Assembly: GCA_016285345.1 (NCBI GenBank) | Contig: JAEEQN010000001.1 | Span: forward strand, 123,865-187,864 | DNA from: Victivallales bacterium | Lineage (GTDB): Bacteria; Verrucomicrobiota; Lentisphaeria; Victivallales; UBA1829 | DNA length: 64,000 bases | Direction: 5' to 3' | Part shown: in pieces, positions 1 through 9,793 of the stretch | Position numbering within the stretch: position 1 is the first letter of the stretch | How the letters are laid out: the number at the start of each line of letters is the position of its first letter | The notes under the pieces: model-generated | Seen by the model: only the letters and a program-made list of their open reading frames with translations | Databases searched by the model: none | What the model was told of the DNA's origin: nothing | Made by a program: the position numbers and the translations under genes

Positions 1-756
1 CTCGCTGCCGGCCTCGGCATCGCCGATCGCTTCCGCTGTCTTCTTCGCCGCCAGCCGCATGGCGGCAGGCGTCCAGTGTGTGTCGGTCTTGAGGTAGGAT
101 TCCACGCCGTCTTTCCGCATGGATTTGAAATCATCCGTGAAATCCAGCACGGCCACGCCGAGCTCGTTCATCTGCTTTTTAAACTCGGCGAACGATTTGT
201 TGTTTCCGAGCTTGTCGCTCGCGCCGAGCTTGTCGCCGTAGACCAGCGGCTTGCCGGGCACCGGGATCAGGATCAGGCGGATGTCGCGGGCTTTGAGGTC
301 ATCGGCAAACTTTCTAATCGCCGCGACCGGATCGGGATGCACGCCCGCGAGATCGCGCTTGTGCATGCGACCCTCCTGCAGGAATCCCGGATTCACGAGG
401 TAGTCGTAGTCGCCGGAATAGAACAGCCAGCCGTCACGGCCGACAATCACTTTTTCATTGCCCGTGCGGAAGCACTTCGTAAGGAATTCCTGAGCGGGCG
501 TAAGCAGGATGGCGCGAAGCAAAGAGGTGTCCTCGATCGCCGTCTCGTACTGTTTGAACGCCTTCTGCGCGGTCGCCGCAGGACGGATCTCCTTCAGCGG
601 CGAAGAATAGACAAATTGCACGCACGGATAAATGCCGATGATCAAAAGGAAGAAAATGGAAAGGAAAAGTTTCTGTGCTTTCGAAACATCAGTTACGCCG
701 ATTTCCCGTTTTGCGATCTCTTCGCGGGAGAGCTTGACTTTTTTTACTTCAGACAT
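1..756 (-). CDS. AlgJ/AlgX-like SGNH O-acetyltransferase-type protein, partial (runs off the left edge)
   Basis: Hand translation of the minus strand from ATG at 756: MSEVKKVKLSREEIAKREIGVTDVSKAQKLFLSIFFLLIIGIYPCVQ... open to the window edge, containing NEKVIVGRDGWLFYSGDYDYL and KTDTHWTP (DxHW motif typical of AlgJ/AlgX). Lies directly downstream of the MBOAT gene. Confidence 0.85.
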   Translation of the reverse strand, partial: MSEVKKVKLSREEIAKREIGVTDVSKAQKLFLSIFFLLIIGIYPCVQFVYSSPLKEIRPAATAQKAFKQYETAIEDTSLLRAILLTPAQEFLTKCFRTGNEKVIVGRDGWLFYSGDYDYLVNPGFLQEGRMHKRDLAGVHPDPVAAIRKFADDLKARDIRLILIPVPGKPLVYGDKLGASDKLGNNKSFAEFKKQMNELGVAVLDFTDDFKSMRKDGVESYLKTDTHWTPAAMRLAAKKTAEAIGDAEAGSE

Positions 757-768
757 GATCGCGCCTCC

Positions 769-2169
769 TTAGAAGATGAAGTAGATGAACGGGTTGTAGC
801 TCTGCGTGGTGAGCGCGATGAGCGAAACGAAGAACAGCACGATGCACCATGCGATCTTCGGCCAGGTGAGCCGCCGTGTGAAATCCCACGTCTGCGGAAG
901 CGCCCAGATCGTGACGCCAGCCAGAATGAAGTTCACCACATAATACGGATTGTAAATCAGGCCGCGGACTGCTTCGCCCTGTCCCGGCGTCGCGCCGCCG
1001 AACATGCATTTGAGGTACTGCCATGCGTCCGGCAGCGTGTCGGCGCGGAAGAACACCCACGCGATCAACACGATGAAGAACGTGATGAGGACTTGCAAAA
1101 GCGCCGGGAGCTTGTGGTAAATGCTTTCCTTGCCCTGTGCACGCTCGAACGCGAGGTAGCCGCCATGAATGCCGCCCCAGATCAGGAAGTTCCAGCTTGC
1201 GCCGTGCCAGAGGCCGCCAAGCAGCATGACGAGGGCCAGGTTGATGTACGTGCGGACGCTGCCCTTGCGGTTGCCGCCGAGCGGGATGTACAGGTAGTCG
1301 CGAAGCCACGTGGAAAGCGACAGGTGCCAACGCCGCCAGAATTCCGTGATCGACTTCGACCGGTACGGCGAATCGAAGTTCTTCGCGAACACGAATCCGA
1401 GCATCAGCCCGAGGCCGATCGCCATGTCGGAGTAGCCGCTGAAGTCGAAGTAGATCTGGAACGCATACGCCACCGCGCCGTACCAGGCGTCGAAACAGCT
1501 CAGGTCACCCGTATTGAACGTAGTGTCTGCGATCTTGCCGCACGGATTCGCGAGCAGGACTTTTTTCGCCATGCCGAGCATGAAAAACGCCGTGCCGCGC
1601 GCGAATTTCTCCCAGGTCAACGTGCGTTCGCGGAGCTGATCGGCGACGTCCTGGAACCGGATGATCGGTCCTGCGACGAGCTGCGGGAACATCGAAACGT
1701 AGCAGGCGTAGTCGATGAAGTTCGTTACGACCTTCGCGTCGCCTCGGTACACATCGATCACATAGCTCATGCTCTGGAACGTGTAGAAGCTGATGCCGAG
1801 CGGCAGCACCACGCGGAAGAACCCGAGGTACTGCGCTTCCGGGATGCCCAGCGCCGCCATCGTAGCATTGTAGTTGTCAAGCCCGAAGTTGAAGTACTTG
1901 AAGAAGCCGAGGATTGCGAGGTCGCAGACGATCGAAAGCGTCACGAACAGCTTCTTCCTCGCCGGATATGCCTGCATCAGGCGGCCGTTCGTGTAGTCCA
2001 CGCTCGTATTGAACAGCATCAGCAGGCAGAACCACGGATTCGCCCACCCGTAGAAAATGTAGCTGAAGATCGTCAGCGTGAGGTGACGGAGTTTCTTCGG
2101 CGCGGCATAATACCCCAGCAGCGCCAGCGGCAGGAAGAAAAATATGAAAAGGTAGGAGGAGAAAACCAT
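769..2169 (-). CDS. MBOAT family O-acyltransferase (AlgI-like)
   Basis: 466 aa polytopic protein; MVFSSYLFIFFFLPLALLGYYAAPKKLRHL..., SMFPQLVAGPIIRF, FWRRWHLSLSTWLRDYLYIPLGGNRKG, GGLWHGASWNFLIWGGIHG are AlgI/MBOAT hallmarks. Confidence 0.95.
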   Translation of the reverse strand: MVFSSYLFIFFFLPLALLGYYAAPKKLRHLTLTIFSYIFYGWANPWFCLLMLFNTSVDYTNGRLMQAYPARKKLFVTLSIVCDLAILGFFKYFNFGLDNYNATMAALGIPEAQYLGFFRVVLPLGISFYTFQSMSYVIDVYRGDAKVVTNFIDYACYVSMFPQLVAGPIIRFQDVADQLRERTLTWEKFARGTAFFMLGMAKKVLLANPCGKIADTTFNTGDLSCFDAWYGAVAYAFQIYFDFSGYSDMAIGLGLMLGFVFAKNFDSPYRSKSITEFWRRWHLSLSTWLRDYLYIPLGGNRKGSVRTYINLALVMLLGGLWHGASWNFLIWGGIHGGYLAFERAQGKESIYHKLPALLQVLITFFIVLIAWVFFRADTLPDAWQYLKCMFGGATPGQGEAVRGLIYNPYYVVNFILAGVTIWALPQTWDFTRRLTWPKIAWCIVLFFVSLIALTTQSYNPFIYFIF

Positions 2170-2172
2170 GGG

Positions 2173-4725
2173 TTATTGCCAAAGTTCAATATCTTTAATT
2201 ATGAACACGGAGTTGTTATTGCCAGTTACAGTAACTGATATTTCTTTTGTGTCTGCAGGTATTTCAAATATGAGAGACTGATAAGAATTTAACGACCCGT
2301 CAAAAGAAGATGGGATTAATTGCGATTCACCATTAATAGACAAAGAAACTTTCCCAGAAACAAGACAAGATGGGATTACTATCAGTGATTTCTTATTATT
2401 TGTTTCGATTTTGGAATTTGCAATTTCAAATTCCTGAGTAGTTGCTTTGAAATTATATCCTTTCAAAAGCCCAATGGTAGTCATTTGTCTGTCCGACAGA
2501 TTAGGTAAACTTACATTTTCCTGTGGAATAACGGGAACTTTTGAAACAGGCTTCGTTGATGTCAATAATGTCAACTGTCTATCAAGCGTAGCAATGTTGT
2601 GCCATTGTACTCTAAGCAAATGACTCATAGCAAATTGGATTATGCAGACTTTCTTGCCCTTCAAGTATTTTTCAGGATCGACAAGAAGATTGTTTATAAA
2701 TACCGTTGCAGGTCCATTCTGGGTGTACGAAAAACTCGATACATCAGACTCAAGATTATAATCCAGCCAAGATACGAGTCCTCCTCCCGAAGTATATGGA
2801 GAACCGATGTAAGAATTTCCTATGACAAGAACCTCACTTTTGCTATTTATATACGAATGTTCCTTAGGCAATACTGGCTTCCTGACCATTATTGCTTCAC
2901 CCGGCTTATGTGAGCCGATATCACAATTCTCCGGCCAAGTCCGCAATGGATCATATCCATAAAAAGTATGCTTTTCCTCCTGGAAACTAAAAAGTTCTTT
3001 TTTCAGGCGCTTGGGAATATTGTACCTTTCGAGGCGTTTTGCAAGTATCTCAGATACTATCTTCTGAATTAGAATTGAAGGATGACCATCGTTTCCAACG
3101 TTGTAAACAAATTCTTCCTCATTATAACGAAGAACAGAATCTTTGCTTGGAGTAATAGCCTCAATACCATGTTCAAGAAGTATTCTAATGTTATTATACA
3201 TGTGATAATCAGGAATTCTTCTAAAATCCTCATTAATAATTCGAGCGACAATAGGTTCTCTGCTTTGAACGATTGACAATATCAGTTGAACACCGTTTGC
3301 TTCAAGCACTTTTTTTAGTTCAATCAATGCATTAAGATTGTCCTCGCTTACCGTTGTTGTTGCTATAATACTTGAGATACCTGGACTTATAGAAAAGAAA
3401 GAATTGTCCAACTGCCTCCAAATGATTTTGTTTTTGCTTGTGTCAACTGTGATAACGTTGTGTCCAGATGTATCCTTTTCTTTTTCGGCTTTCCATGCCA
3501 GAGCAAAAGATGTGTTGACCTCTTTAATTTTTTCTTCATCATAATCTTTTAACATTTCATTGATTTCGGCAAGGTCATCGGCGATTGCACGAGCTTGAGC
3601 TTCTTGTAACTCTTTTGAGATAGGGGGATTAATGTGTTGATTGGCAATAGAGACATGTTCTTTCTGTTCATCCAGAAAATGAACACCAGAGGCGGGGAAC
3701 AAAGCGTTGTCTCCATCAGCAAAAGCATTTAATTTTCTTACGCCAAGGACATAGTAATTCTCCAAGGTAAAAAGATTCAAGTCATCCGCTTGTTGCACAG
3801 ATTGTTCATCTTCAGACAGGGTGTCGTAAGGAATAACGGAGCAGATGATCTTGTCGCCCTTTTTCAGCGTGTCGGTTCTAAGCGTTTTGTAGTTTTCAAA
3901 GCCATCAACAATCAATGCCATTTCTTTGGGGCAAGGTACACCGCCTTTAATTACATTCCCTGAAAACTGAACTGTGTATCGACAGTTGGGATAATCGGAT
4001 TTCTTAGGATCGGGCAAGTCAGAGCGTTCGACAATCTCGCCCTCAAGATATGTCGTACCCGTCAACTCTTTCTGATAAATCCGAAGACCAAGAATTGTAA
4101 CATCTCCCGTGATTTCGATAAACGGACGAACATTGTCATAATGCTCAAGTGCGCTTATCTCGTAATTGATGCACTCCTCTTCAAACTCTCCCGACAATTC
4201 CCCAACGTAGGTTTTACCTGGACGAAACAGTCCCAATTCTTCTATTCCTAATTTAACTTTTGTTTCCGGCGTTTTACCCGTTAATTCCACAGAAATTCCA
4301 GTTGAAGTATTTAATACAAGTCGTGCTGGTGTATTGATTTTCAAGACACCATCGGGAGATGAGATTTCATAACTATTCTCTTTTCGATTAAAATCACAGT
4401 TCCCCTTTAATGTGCTGTAGTCAATTGCCCATCCATTAGGAACCTTCCTTGTTAATAATTCAGAACGTGATTTAACCACACCATTCTTTTTGAATGTTTC
4501 ATCAAAACTGGCCGCAATAGAAACAGACGTATAGGTGTTCATTTTATCATCATAAACTAGTTCCATCCCTTTTTTTGAGAACTCCATTCTCTTTGCATTG
4601 TTTTCAGCAAAAACCATCGCCTCCTCGTTCAGCTTCTCCGCCTCATCCGCACTCACGACGGGCACAGCGGCAGGTAGGTCTACCTGTTTTGCGATACTCT
4701 GTGCATGAGAATAGAGTGTTAGCAT
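2173..4725 (-). CDS. AlgJ-like SGNH-type secreted protein, paralog B (start codon uncertain)
   Basis: ORF 2173..5202; the upstream part of the ORF is a relic MBOAT start plus intergenic sequence. GNSY and DGHPS motifs. Extensively similar to ORF 5238..8045. Hydrophobic stretch ...YTFGIVFMLTLYSHAQS looks like a signal peptide. Confidence 0.7.
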   Translation of the reverse strand: MLTLYSHAQSIAKQVDLPAAVPVVSADEAEKLNEEAMVFAENNAKRMEFSKKGMELVYDDKMNTYTSVSIAASFDETFKKNGVVKSRSELLTRKVPNGWAIDYSTLKGNCDFNRKENSYEISSPDGVLKINTPARLVLNTSTGISVELTGKTPETKVKLGIEELGLFRPGKTYVGELSGEFEEECINYEISALEHYDNVRPFIEITGDVTILGLRIYQKELTGTTYLEGEIVERSDLPDPKKSDYPNCRYTVQFSGNVIKGGVPCPKEMALIVDGFENYKTLRTDTLKKGDKIICSVIPYDTLSEDEQSVQQADDLNLFTLENYYVLGVRKLNAFADGDNALFPASGVHFLDEQKEHVSIANQHINPPISKELQEAQARAIADDLAEINEMLKDYDEEKIKEVNTSFALAWKAEKEKDTSGHNVITVDTSKNKIIWRQLDNSFFSISPGISSIIATTTVSEDNLNALIELKKVLEANGVQLILSIVQSREPIVARIINEDFRRIPDYHMYNNIRILLEHGIEAITPSKDSVLRYNEEEFVYNVGNDGHPSILIQKIVSEILAKRLERYNIPKRLKKELFSFQEEKHTFYGYDPLRTWPENCDIGSHKPGEAIMVRKPVLPKEHSYINSKSEVLVIGNSYIGSPYTSGGGLVSWLDYNLESDVSSFSYTQNGPATVFINNLLVDPEKYLKGKKVCIIQFAMSHLLRVQWHNIATLDRQLTLLTSTKPVSKVPVIPQENVSLPNLSDRQMTTIGLLKGYNFKATTQEFEIANSKIETNNKKSLIVIPSCLVSGKVSLSINGESQLIPSSFDGSLNSYQSLIFEIPADTKEISVTVTGNNNSVFIIKDIELWQ

Positions 4726-5099
4726 GAAAACTATACCGAAGGTATAATAAACAATTCCTTTTCCAATAACGCTGGCATGAAGATATGACCTTCTGCGGAA
4801 AGATTGAGATAGATTAAGTGAACAATGAGGGTTGCAATGTTCCTGTCGTTTCCAACGCAAAAGCCCGCTTGAGCGAAATGCGAAAGCGTACTGTATTTCT
4901 GCTCTGCTCCGCCTAATCCAATTAGTGCATAATAGAACTGTGCCGAAATGCTTTTGGAATAGCTGTCGGAGTGTTGCGAAAATCATATTCAGAATTCTTT
5001 TCGTTGCTCTCTCAGGAAATTTTGGAGGCAAAAAGCGGATTAAAAAAGGGGTATTGAATATAAAATATAGCTTGGAAATGGAATAATGCAAATGAAAAA

Positions 5100-5225
5100 C
5101 ACAAAATTGAGAAAAAAAGTAGAAGATGTAGCTGAAGATCGTCAGCATGAAGTGGCGGAGTGTCTTCGGCGCGGCATAATACCCCACCAGCGCCAAAGGC
5201 AAAAAAAGATGAACAAGTAGGATGA
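5100..5225 (-). pseudogene. Relic 5' end of an AlgI-like MBOAT gene
   Basis: Minus-strand translation LPLALVGYYAAPKTLRHFMLTIFSYIFYFF matches the N-terminus of 769..2169 (LPLALLGYYAAPKKLRHLTLTIFSYIFYGW). DNA is nearly collinear with about 2055-2170. Confidence 0.85.
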
Positions 5226-5237
5226 GAAGACCATAGG

Positions 5238-8045
5238 TTATTGCCAGATTTGAATATCTTTAATTGCAAAGGGGGTACCAGGCCTCCCTTTAATTTTTAT
5301 AGTAATTTCTTTTGTATCTGCTGGAAGTTCAAATAATAGGTTATAGAATTTTGCCGTCATTCTGCATCGAAAAACGGGTCGAGAAACGCCATTGACCTCA
5401 ATTGTCAAAACCCCGTTTTCAACAGTACAGCAAGGGATAAGGCAAAGAATCGGTTTGGTTTTGTTAGTTGAAGTGGTCTCATCATTTTTAATTGTTATAA
5501 TGTGTCTCTCGTTGTTTTCGAGTTCAAATAGCGTTTTTGTTTTTAGATTATCCCAAAAATCACCATTAAAATGGGAGAGATCAGAAATATTGGATTGAAG
5601 GGAAAAACTGCCAACCATCTTTTTATGATTTAGCAGTAATCTTTCCTGGTCAGCCCGCTGTATATTAAACATTGCTGAAGCTCTGTTAATAGACTTTATA
5701 TGACCTGTTCCAACATGAAGAATTAGAGCTTTTTTGTTTTTTAGAAAAAACTCGGGACGAGACAGTATTTGGTTCAAACCATCTGTAAATGGACCTAAGC
5801 CTCCTATGAGATAAACATCATTTGAAATATTCATTTTTTTAGAAAGAAGCATTGGAATGGCACAACAATCTTGTGTAGGTCGTTGCATATATGAGTTACC
5901 GAATACAATAATACTACCATTCGGATTCCTTTTTAGTGGTTTGCCGTTATATTCAAACATTGTATAAGGATAGATTGTTCCATCTAAGTTCATCCCATTA
6001 TCACAGTTCGAGGGAAAAACATACCCGTAATGATTAGGAACCATTTTTTTCGAAAATAATTCAGGATTAAGATCAGGAATGATATTATGCCTTTCTAATC
6101 TTTCGACCAAAATATCTGACAAACAATCTTGCGTCAGATCGGAAGGGTGACCGTTCGAAGGATAAAAAAATGCAAACGGATATCTGTTATAGTTTTTAAT
6201 AATTTGATCTGATGCATAGATGGTTTCCACGTCTATCTCAGAAAGCTGCTTCACATATGTTGCCGTTTGAAGATCTGGAACATTAGAAAAATCTTTGTTG
6301 ATTACTCTTGAAGAAAGTGTATAAAGATCTGGAACCAGGGATACTATAAGTTGTACTCCATTTGATTCTAAGGCATGCTTAAGACTTGTAAAACAGTCCA
6401 ATGTTTCTGAGGAAAGAATGTCTGGTTCCTTAAGAAAAGTATAGTTTTCCGGCAAAGCCCAAAAAGAATTATTTATGTTACGCCAAACGTATTTATTTCC
6501 ATCAATTTCAATGCGGTTGTACCCCAAAGGATCTTTAGCTTTTTCTCTGTTCCATGCTTCTGAAAAGGCATTATTCATTTGTTGAATATACGTTTTGTCA
6601 CACTTTCTTAAAATGCTATTCATATAGGCCAAATCATGTTGAATAGCATTGTTTTGTGAACTAATTATGCTCTGTGAAAGCGGTGGATTGATCTTTTTTT
6701 CAAATATTGAGGTATATAATTCCCCATCAGAAAAGAATATTCCCGAAGATGGAATTGCTGCATTCTCTCTAAACTTTGCAATTTTATGGATGTTCAACAC
6801 ATAATACCGTTCTAATAGATATAAATCCAATTCATCGGATTGCTGAGTTGACTGTTCGCTTACAGGAAGGCTTTCATATGGAATTAATGAGCATTCAACT
6901 TTATCGCCAGGTTTTATTGATTCCGTTTTAATTATTTCATAGTTTTTAAATCCCTCAACAACCAAGACGACTTCTTTGGGAAGTGGTTTGCCGGAGAAAA
7001 TCGCATTTCCATCAAAATGAATCGTGTATCGGCAATTGGGATAGTCGGACGTCTTGGGATCAGGCAAAGAAGAACGTTCAATGATTTGTCCCTCAAGACA
7101 AGTTGAATTCTTTATCTCTTTCTGATAGATTCTCAGCATGTGAATCGTAACATCACCTGTTATTTCGAGAAACAGTCGAACTGTATCAAAGTGCTCAAAA
7201 GCACTTATTTCATAGTTGAAGCATTCCTTATTGAAAATACCAGACATTTCTCCTATGTATACCTTGCCAGAACGAAACAGGCCAAGCTCTTCTATCCCGA
7301 ATTTAACTTTTGTCTCGGTGGTCTTTCCGGTCAGTTCAACAGAGATTCCTGTCGTTGTGTTTAAAATCTGCTTTGGAGATGTATTTATGGTCAGTGTTCC
7401 ATCGGGAGAGTGAATTTCGAAGCCTTTATCCGTTTCGCCAAAGTCGCAATTGCCCCGGAGTGTATTATAATCAATTTCCCACGACTTCGGAATCTTTCTT
7501 GTTAAAAAATCACTTCTCTTTTTGATAACACCGTTCTTTCGGAATATTTCATCGAAACTCGCCGCGATGGAAATAGACGCGTATGTATCCATTTTGTCTT
7601 CATGGACGAGTTCCATCCCCCTTTTTGAAAAATCCATTCTCTTTGCATTGTTTTCAGCAAAAACCATCGCCTCCTCATTCAGTTTCTCCGTCTCTTCTGC
7701 CGTAACAACGGGAATGGCAGCAGGAGCAAGCTTTCCTTCGATGGGCAGCGTCTTGGCGACAGGCTTTGTCTCGGCGGATTTCGTCTCGGCTATCGGCTTT
7801 GTTTCGGCAGACTTCGCATCTGTCTTTGGTTTGGTCTCAGTCACAGGCTGAGTGTCGACTGCGGACTTTGTTTCAGTCACTGTCTTTGGTTCGGGGACAG
7901 AGACTGTTGGTCTCCTGTTGGATGTGAGGCTCTCGCCTTGAACCGTCTGAACATCATCATGTCGACTGAACTCCTTGCGGTCAATGATGACGAAGAAAGC
8001 AATCAACGCAACAATGATTGCAATAGGCACGATTAGTTGTCTCAT
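5238..8045 (-). CDS. AlgJ-like SGNH-type protein, paralog A, with TM anchor and low-complexity T/E/K-rich linker
   Basis: 935 aa; N-terminal TM (MRQLIVPIAIIVALIAFFVIIDRKE), repetitive VTETK/AETKPIAETK linker, then the same domain as 2173..4725; GNSYM and NGHPS motifs. Confidence 0.8.
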   Translation of the reverse strand: MRQLIVPIAIIVALIAFFVIIDRKEFSRHDDVQTVQGESLTSNRRPTVSVPEPKTVTETKSAVDTQPVTETKPKTDAKSAETKPIAETKSAETKPVAKTLPIEGKLAPAAIPVVTAEETEKLNEEAMVFAENNAKRMDFSKRGMELVHEDKMDTYASISIAASFDEIFRKNGVIKKRSDFLTRKIPKSWEIDYNTLRGNCDFGETDKGFEIHSPDGTLTINTSPKQILNTTTGISVELTGKTTETKVKFGIEELGLFRSGKVYIGEMSGIFNKECFNYEISAFEHFDTVRLFLEITGDVTIHMLRIYQKEIKNSTCLEGQIIERSSLPDPKTSDYPNCRYTIHFDGNAIFSGKPLPKEVVLVVEGFKNYEIIKTESIKPGDKVECSLIPYESLPVSEQSTQQSDELDLYLLERYYVLNIHKIAKFRENAAIPSSGIFFSDGELYTSIFEKKINPPLSQSIISSQNNAIQHDLAYMNSILRKCDKTYIQQMNNAFSEAWNREKAKDPLGYNRIEIDGNKYVWRNINNSFWALPENYTFLKEPDILSSETLDCFTSLKHALESNGVQLIVSLVPDLYTLSSRVINKDFSNVPDLQTATYVKQLSEIDVETIYASDQIIKNYNRYPFAFFYPSNGHPSDLTQDCLSDILVERLERHNIIPDLNPELFSKKMVPNHYGYVFPSNCDNGMNLDGTIYPYTMFEYNGKPLKRNPNGSIIVFGNSYMQRPTQDCCAIPMLLSKKMNISNDVYLIGGLGPFTDGLNQILSRPEFFLKNKKALILHVGTGHIKSINRASAMFNIQRADQERLLLNHKKMVGSFSLQSNISDLSHFNGDFWDNLKTKTLFELENNERHIITIKNDETTSTNKTKPILCLIPCCTVENGVLTIEVNGVSRPVFRCRMTAKFYNLLFELPADTKEITIKIKGRPGTPFAIKDIQIWQ

Positions 8046-8189
8046 TTGTCAATGATCCTTGGATATTTTAAGGAAACCTCTATCAATATCGTTTTTGAGA
8101 GATTGTTCGGTTGTTGACGGATAAGAACCGTCGGATGCGATTCTTTGTTCCCCATAAAAAGCATTTGTACACTGCTGTCTGGGAAAAAA

Positions 8190-9330
8190 AGGTTATGATT
8201 GAAAACGTCGGCTCCTGCGCTATATTATAGAACACTAACAGTCTCAATGAAAACATAGGAGACTCGACAGCATATTACTATAGCATCTTCCAGCAACTTG
8301 TCAAGTTTGTTCCGCGATATCGTTTGGAAAAAAGCGTGGAAAAGCATTCCGGCGACCGTTACTGCACGCATTTTACCGCCATCCGCCAGCTCAAAACGGT
8401 TTTCTGCGCCCAGCTCGCCGGAAAGGATTCTCTCCGTGAGGTCGAGTCAGGCTTGCTCATGAATGCCGAACGCATGTACCATCTCGATATGGAAGCGGTT
8501 TCGAAGTCAACATGTCGGACGCGATAAACCGGCGTTCGCCGGAAATCTTCCGGGCGATGTTCGAGGAAATCCTGAATCGTGCGCTTGCCTGTGCTCCCGG
8601 GCATAATTTCAAGTTCAAAAACCCGCTCCATGTCATCGACAGCACAACCATAGCTCTGAGCCTGACGGTCTACAGCTGGGCCCATTACCGGAAGCAGAAA
8701 GGTGCAATCAAGCTTCATACGGAGCTGGACTTGTCCGGCAATCTGCCCTGTTATGTGCTGATGACCAACGGAAGGATGTCCGAACGGCGAAGAAAAATGT
8801 CTCAATCAAACCGGACAGCATCGTCCAGCTCTGCCAAAGAAAGGCGCGATCTTGGACGAACTCATCGAATATACCGGCGCAGCCTCGGTCAAAAAAACGG
8901 GCAAACTCAGGCTCATCGAATTCATGGACGATGAGGGAAAAACGTATCAGTTCCTGACCAACAACTTCAAGCTTGCAGCATCATCCATCTCGGAAATCTT
9001 CAAACAGCGCTGGCAGATAGAACTCTTCTTCAAATGGATCAAGCAGAACCTCAAAATCAAAAGCGTCCTCGGCATCTCAAAGAACGCCGTCATGACGCAG
9101 ATCCGAGTGGCGCTCATCCTCTATCTGTTGCTTTCCTACATCAAATTCGTCAGCAAATGCCGGTACGGCATCACAGAACCGGTAAACCGGCTCCGCGATA
9201 CGCTCATGTCAGACTTCGCTTTGGGCGAAGTCCTCAATTTGAACAGAGATACCCTGAAGAAACCTCCAGACTGGAATGCACCTGAACAACTTGATCTCTT
9301 TGCAAACTGTTGCTGCTCATTTTAATCGGA
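8190..9330 (+). pseudogene. IS4-family-like transposase, frameshifted and internally deleted (copy 1)
   Basis: Fragments in several frames: SIFQQLVKFVPRYRLEKSVEKHSGDRYCTHFTAIRQLKTVFCAQLAGKDSLREVE, HVIDSTTIALSL, KDVRTAKKNVSIKPDSIV, then FKQRWQIELFFKWIKQNLKIKSVLG (IS4 Y/R-E-K type C-terminal signature). The region between the first D motif and the C-terminal part is missing. Confidence 0.85.
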
Positions 9331-9512
9331 CAGCAGTGGAGGAGAAAACAAAAAAACGACGGAAACTGTCGGGTTATACGATTCGAAAGGTGGAGTATAC
9401 AATTAAAAAAAAGAATGCCGCTAATGTCCACAAGGGAATTAGTAGACAAACAGCTTTCATTTGGAAATGAGGTAGTTCTTTTTTCCAAATGAAAGACGGG
9501 GAGTTGACTCCT

Positions 9513-9749
9513 TTATTTCTCTGAAGAGTGAGTTTCCGAAGTTTGTGTAGCATCTCCGTCAATAATCTGAACATCCTCCTCGACTTCCTTTTTTTGGTTT
9601 TCATCGATTTTGAGGACTTTCTGCGTTTTTTTCTTCATGATACGCCATGAGACGCCGATTACTGCGCCCAAAGCAATAATTGCACCGGCGACAGCTTGAA
9701 TCGTGTAGGTCATTACGGATGGATCGACATAAGCAAAAAGAGGGTCCAT
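9513..9749 (-). CDS. Small single-TM protein (78 aa), possible conserved polysaccharide-cluster microprotein
   Basis: MDPLFAYVDPSVMTYTIQAVAGAIIALGAVIGVSWRIMKKKTQKV...; hydrophobic helix followed by basic and acidic tail; sits next to the phosphonate genes. Confidence 0.6.
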   Translation of the reverse strand: MDPLFAYVDPSVMTYTIQAVAGAIIALGAVIGVSWRIMKKKTQKVLKIDENQKKEVEEDVQIIDGDATQTSETHSSEK

Positions 9750-9793
9750 AGATTGATTCCTTACTTTTGAGGTGATTAAAAAGGTTAAGATAG

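Noticed and set aside
76-2238. 720-aa plus-strand ORF
   Set aside because: Antisense to a clear AlgJ-like gene and a clear MBOAT gene; Arg/Glu/His-rich composition typical of a shadow ORF in GC-rich DNA.
4726-5202. N-terminal extension of ORF 2173..5202
   Set aside because: Begins inside the MBOAT stub and runs through apparent non-coding DNA; not part of the mature AlgJ-like protein.
8359-8805. Minus-strand ORF of 148 aa, duplicated at 18718..19164
   Set aside because: Antisense to the transposase; its duplication is explained by duplication of the IS relic.
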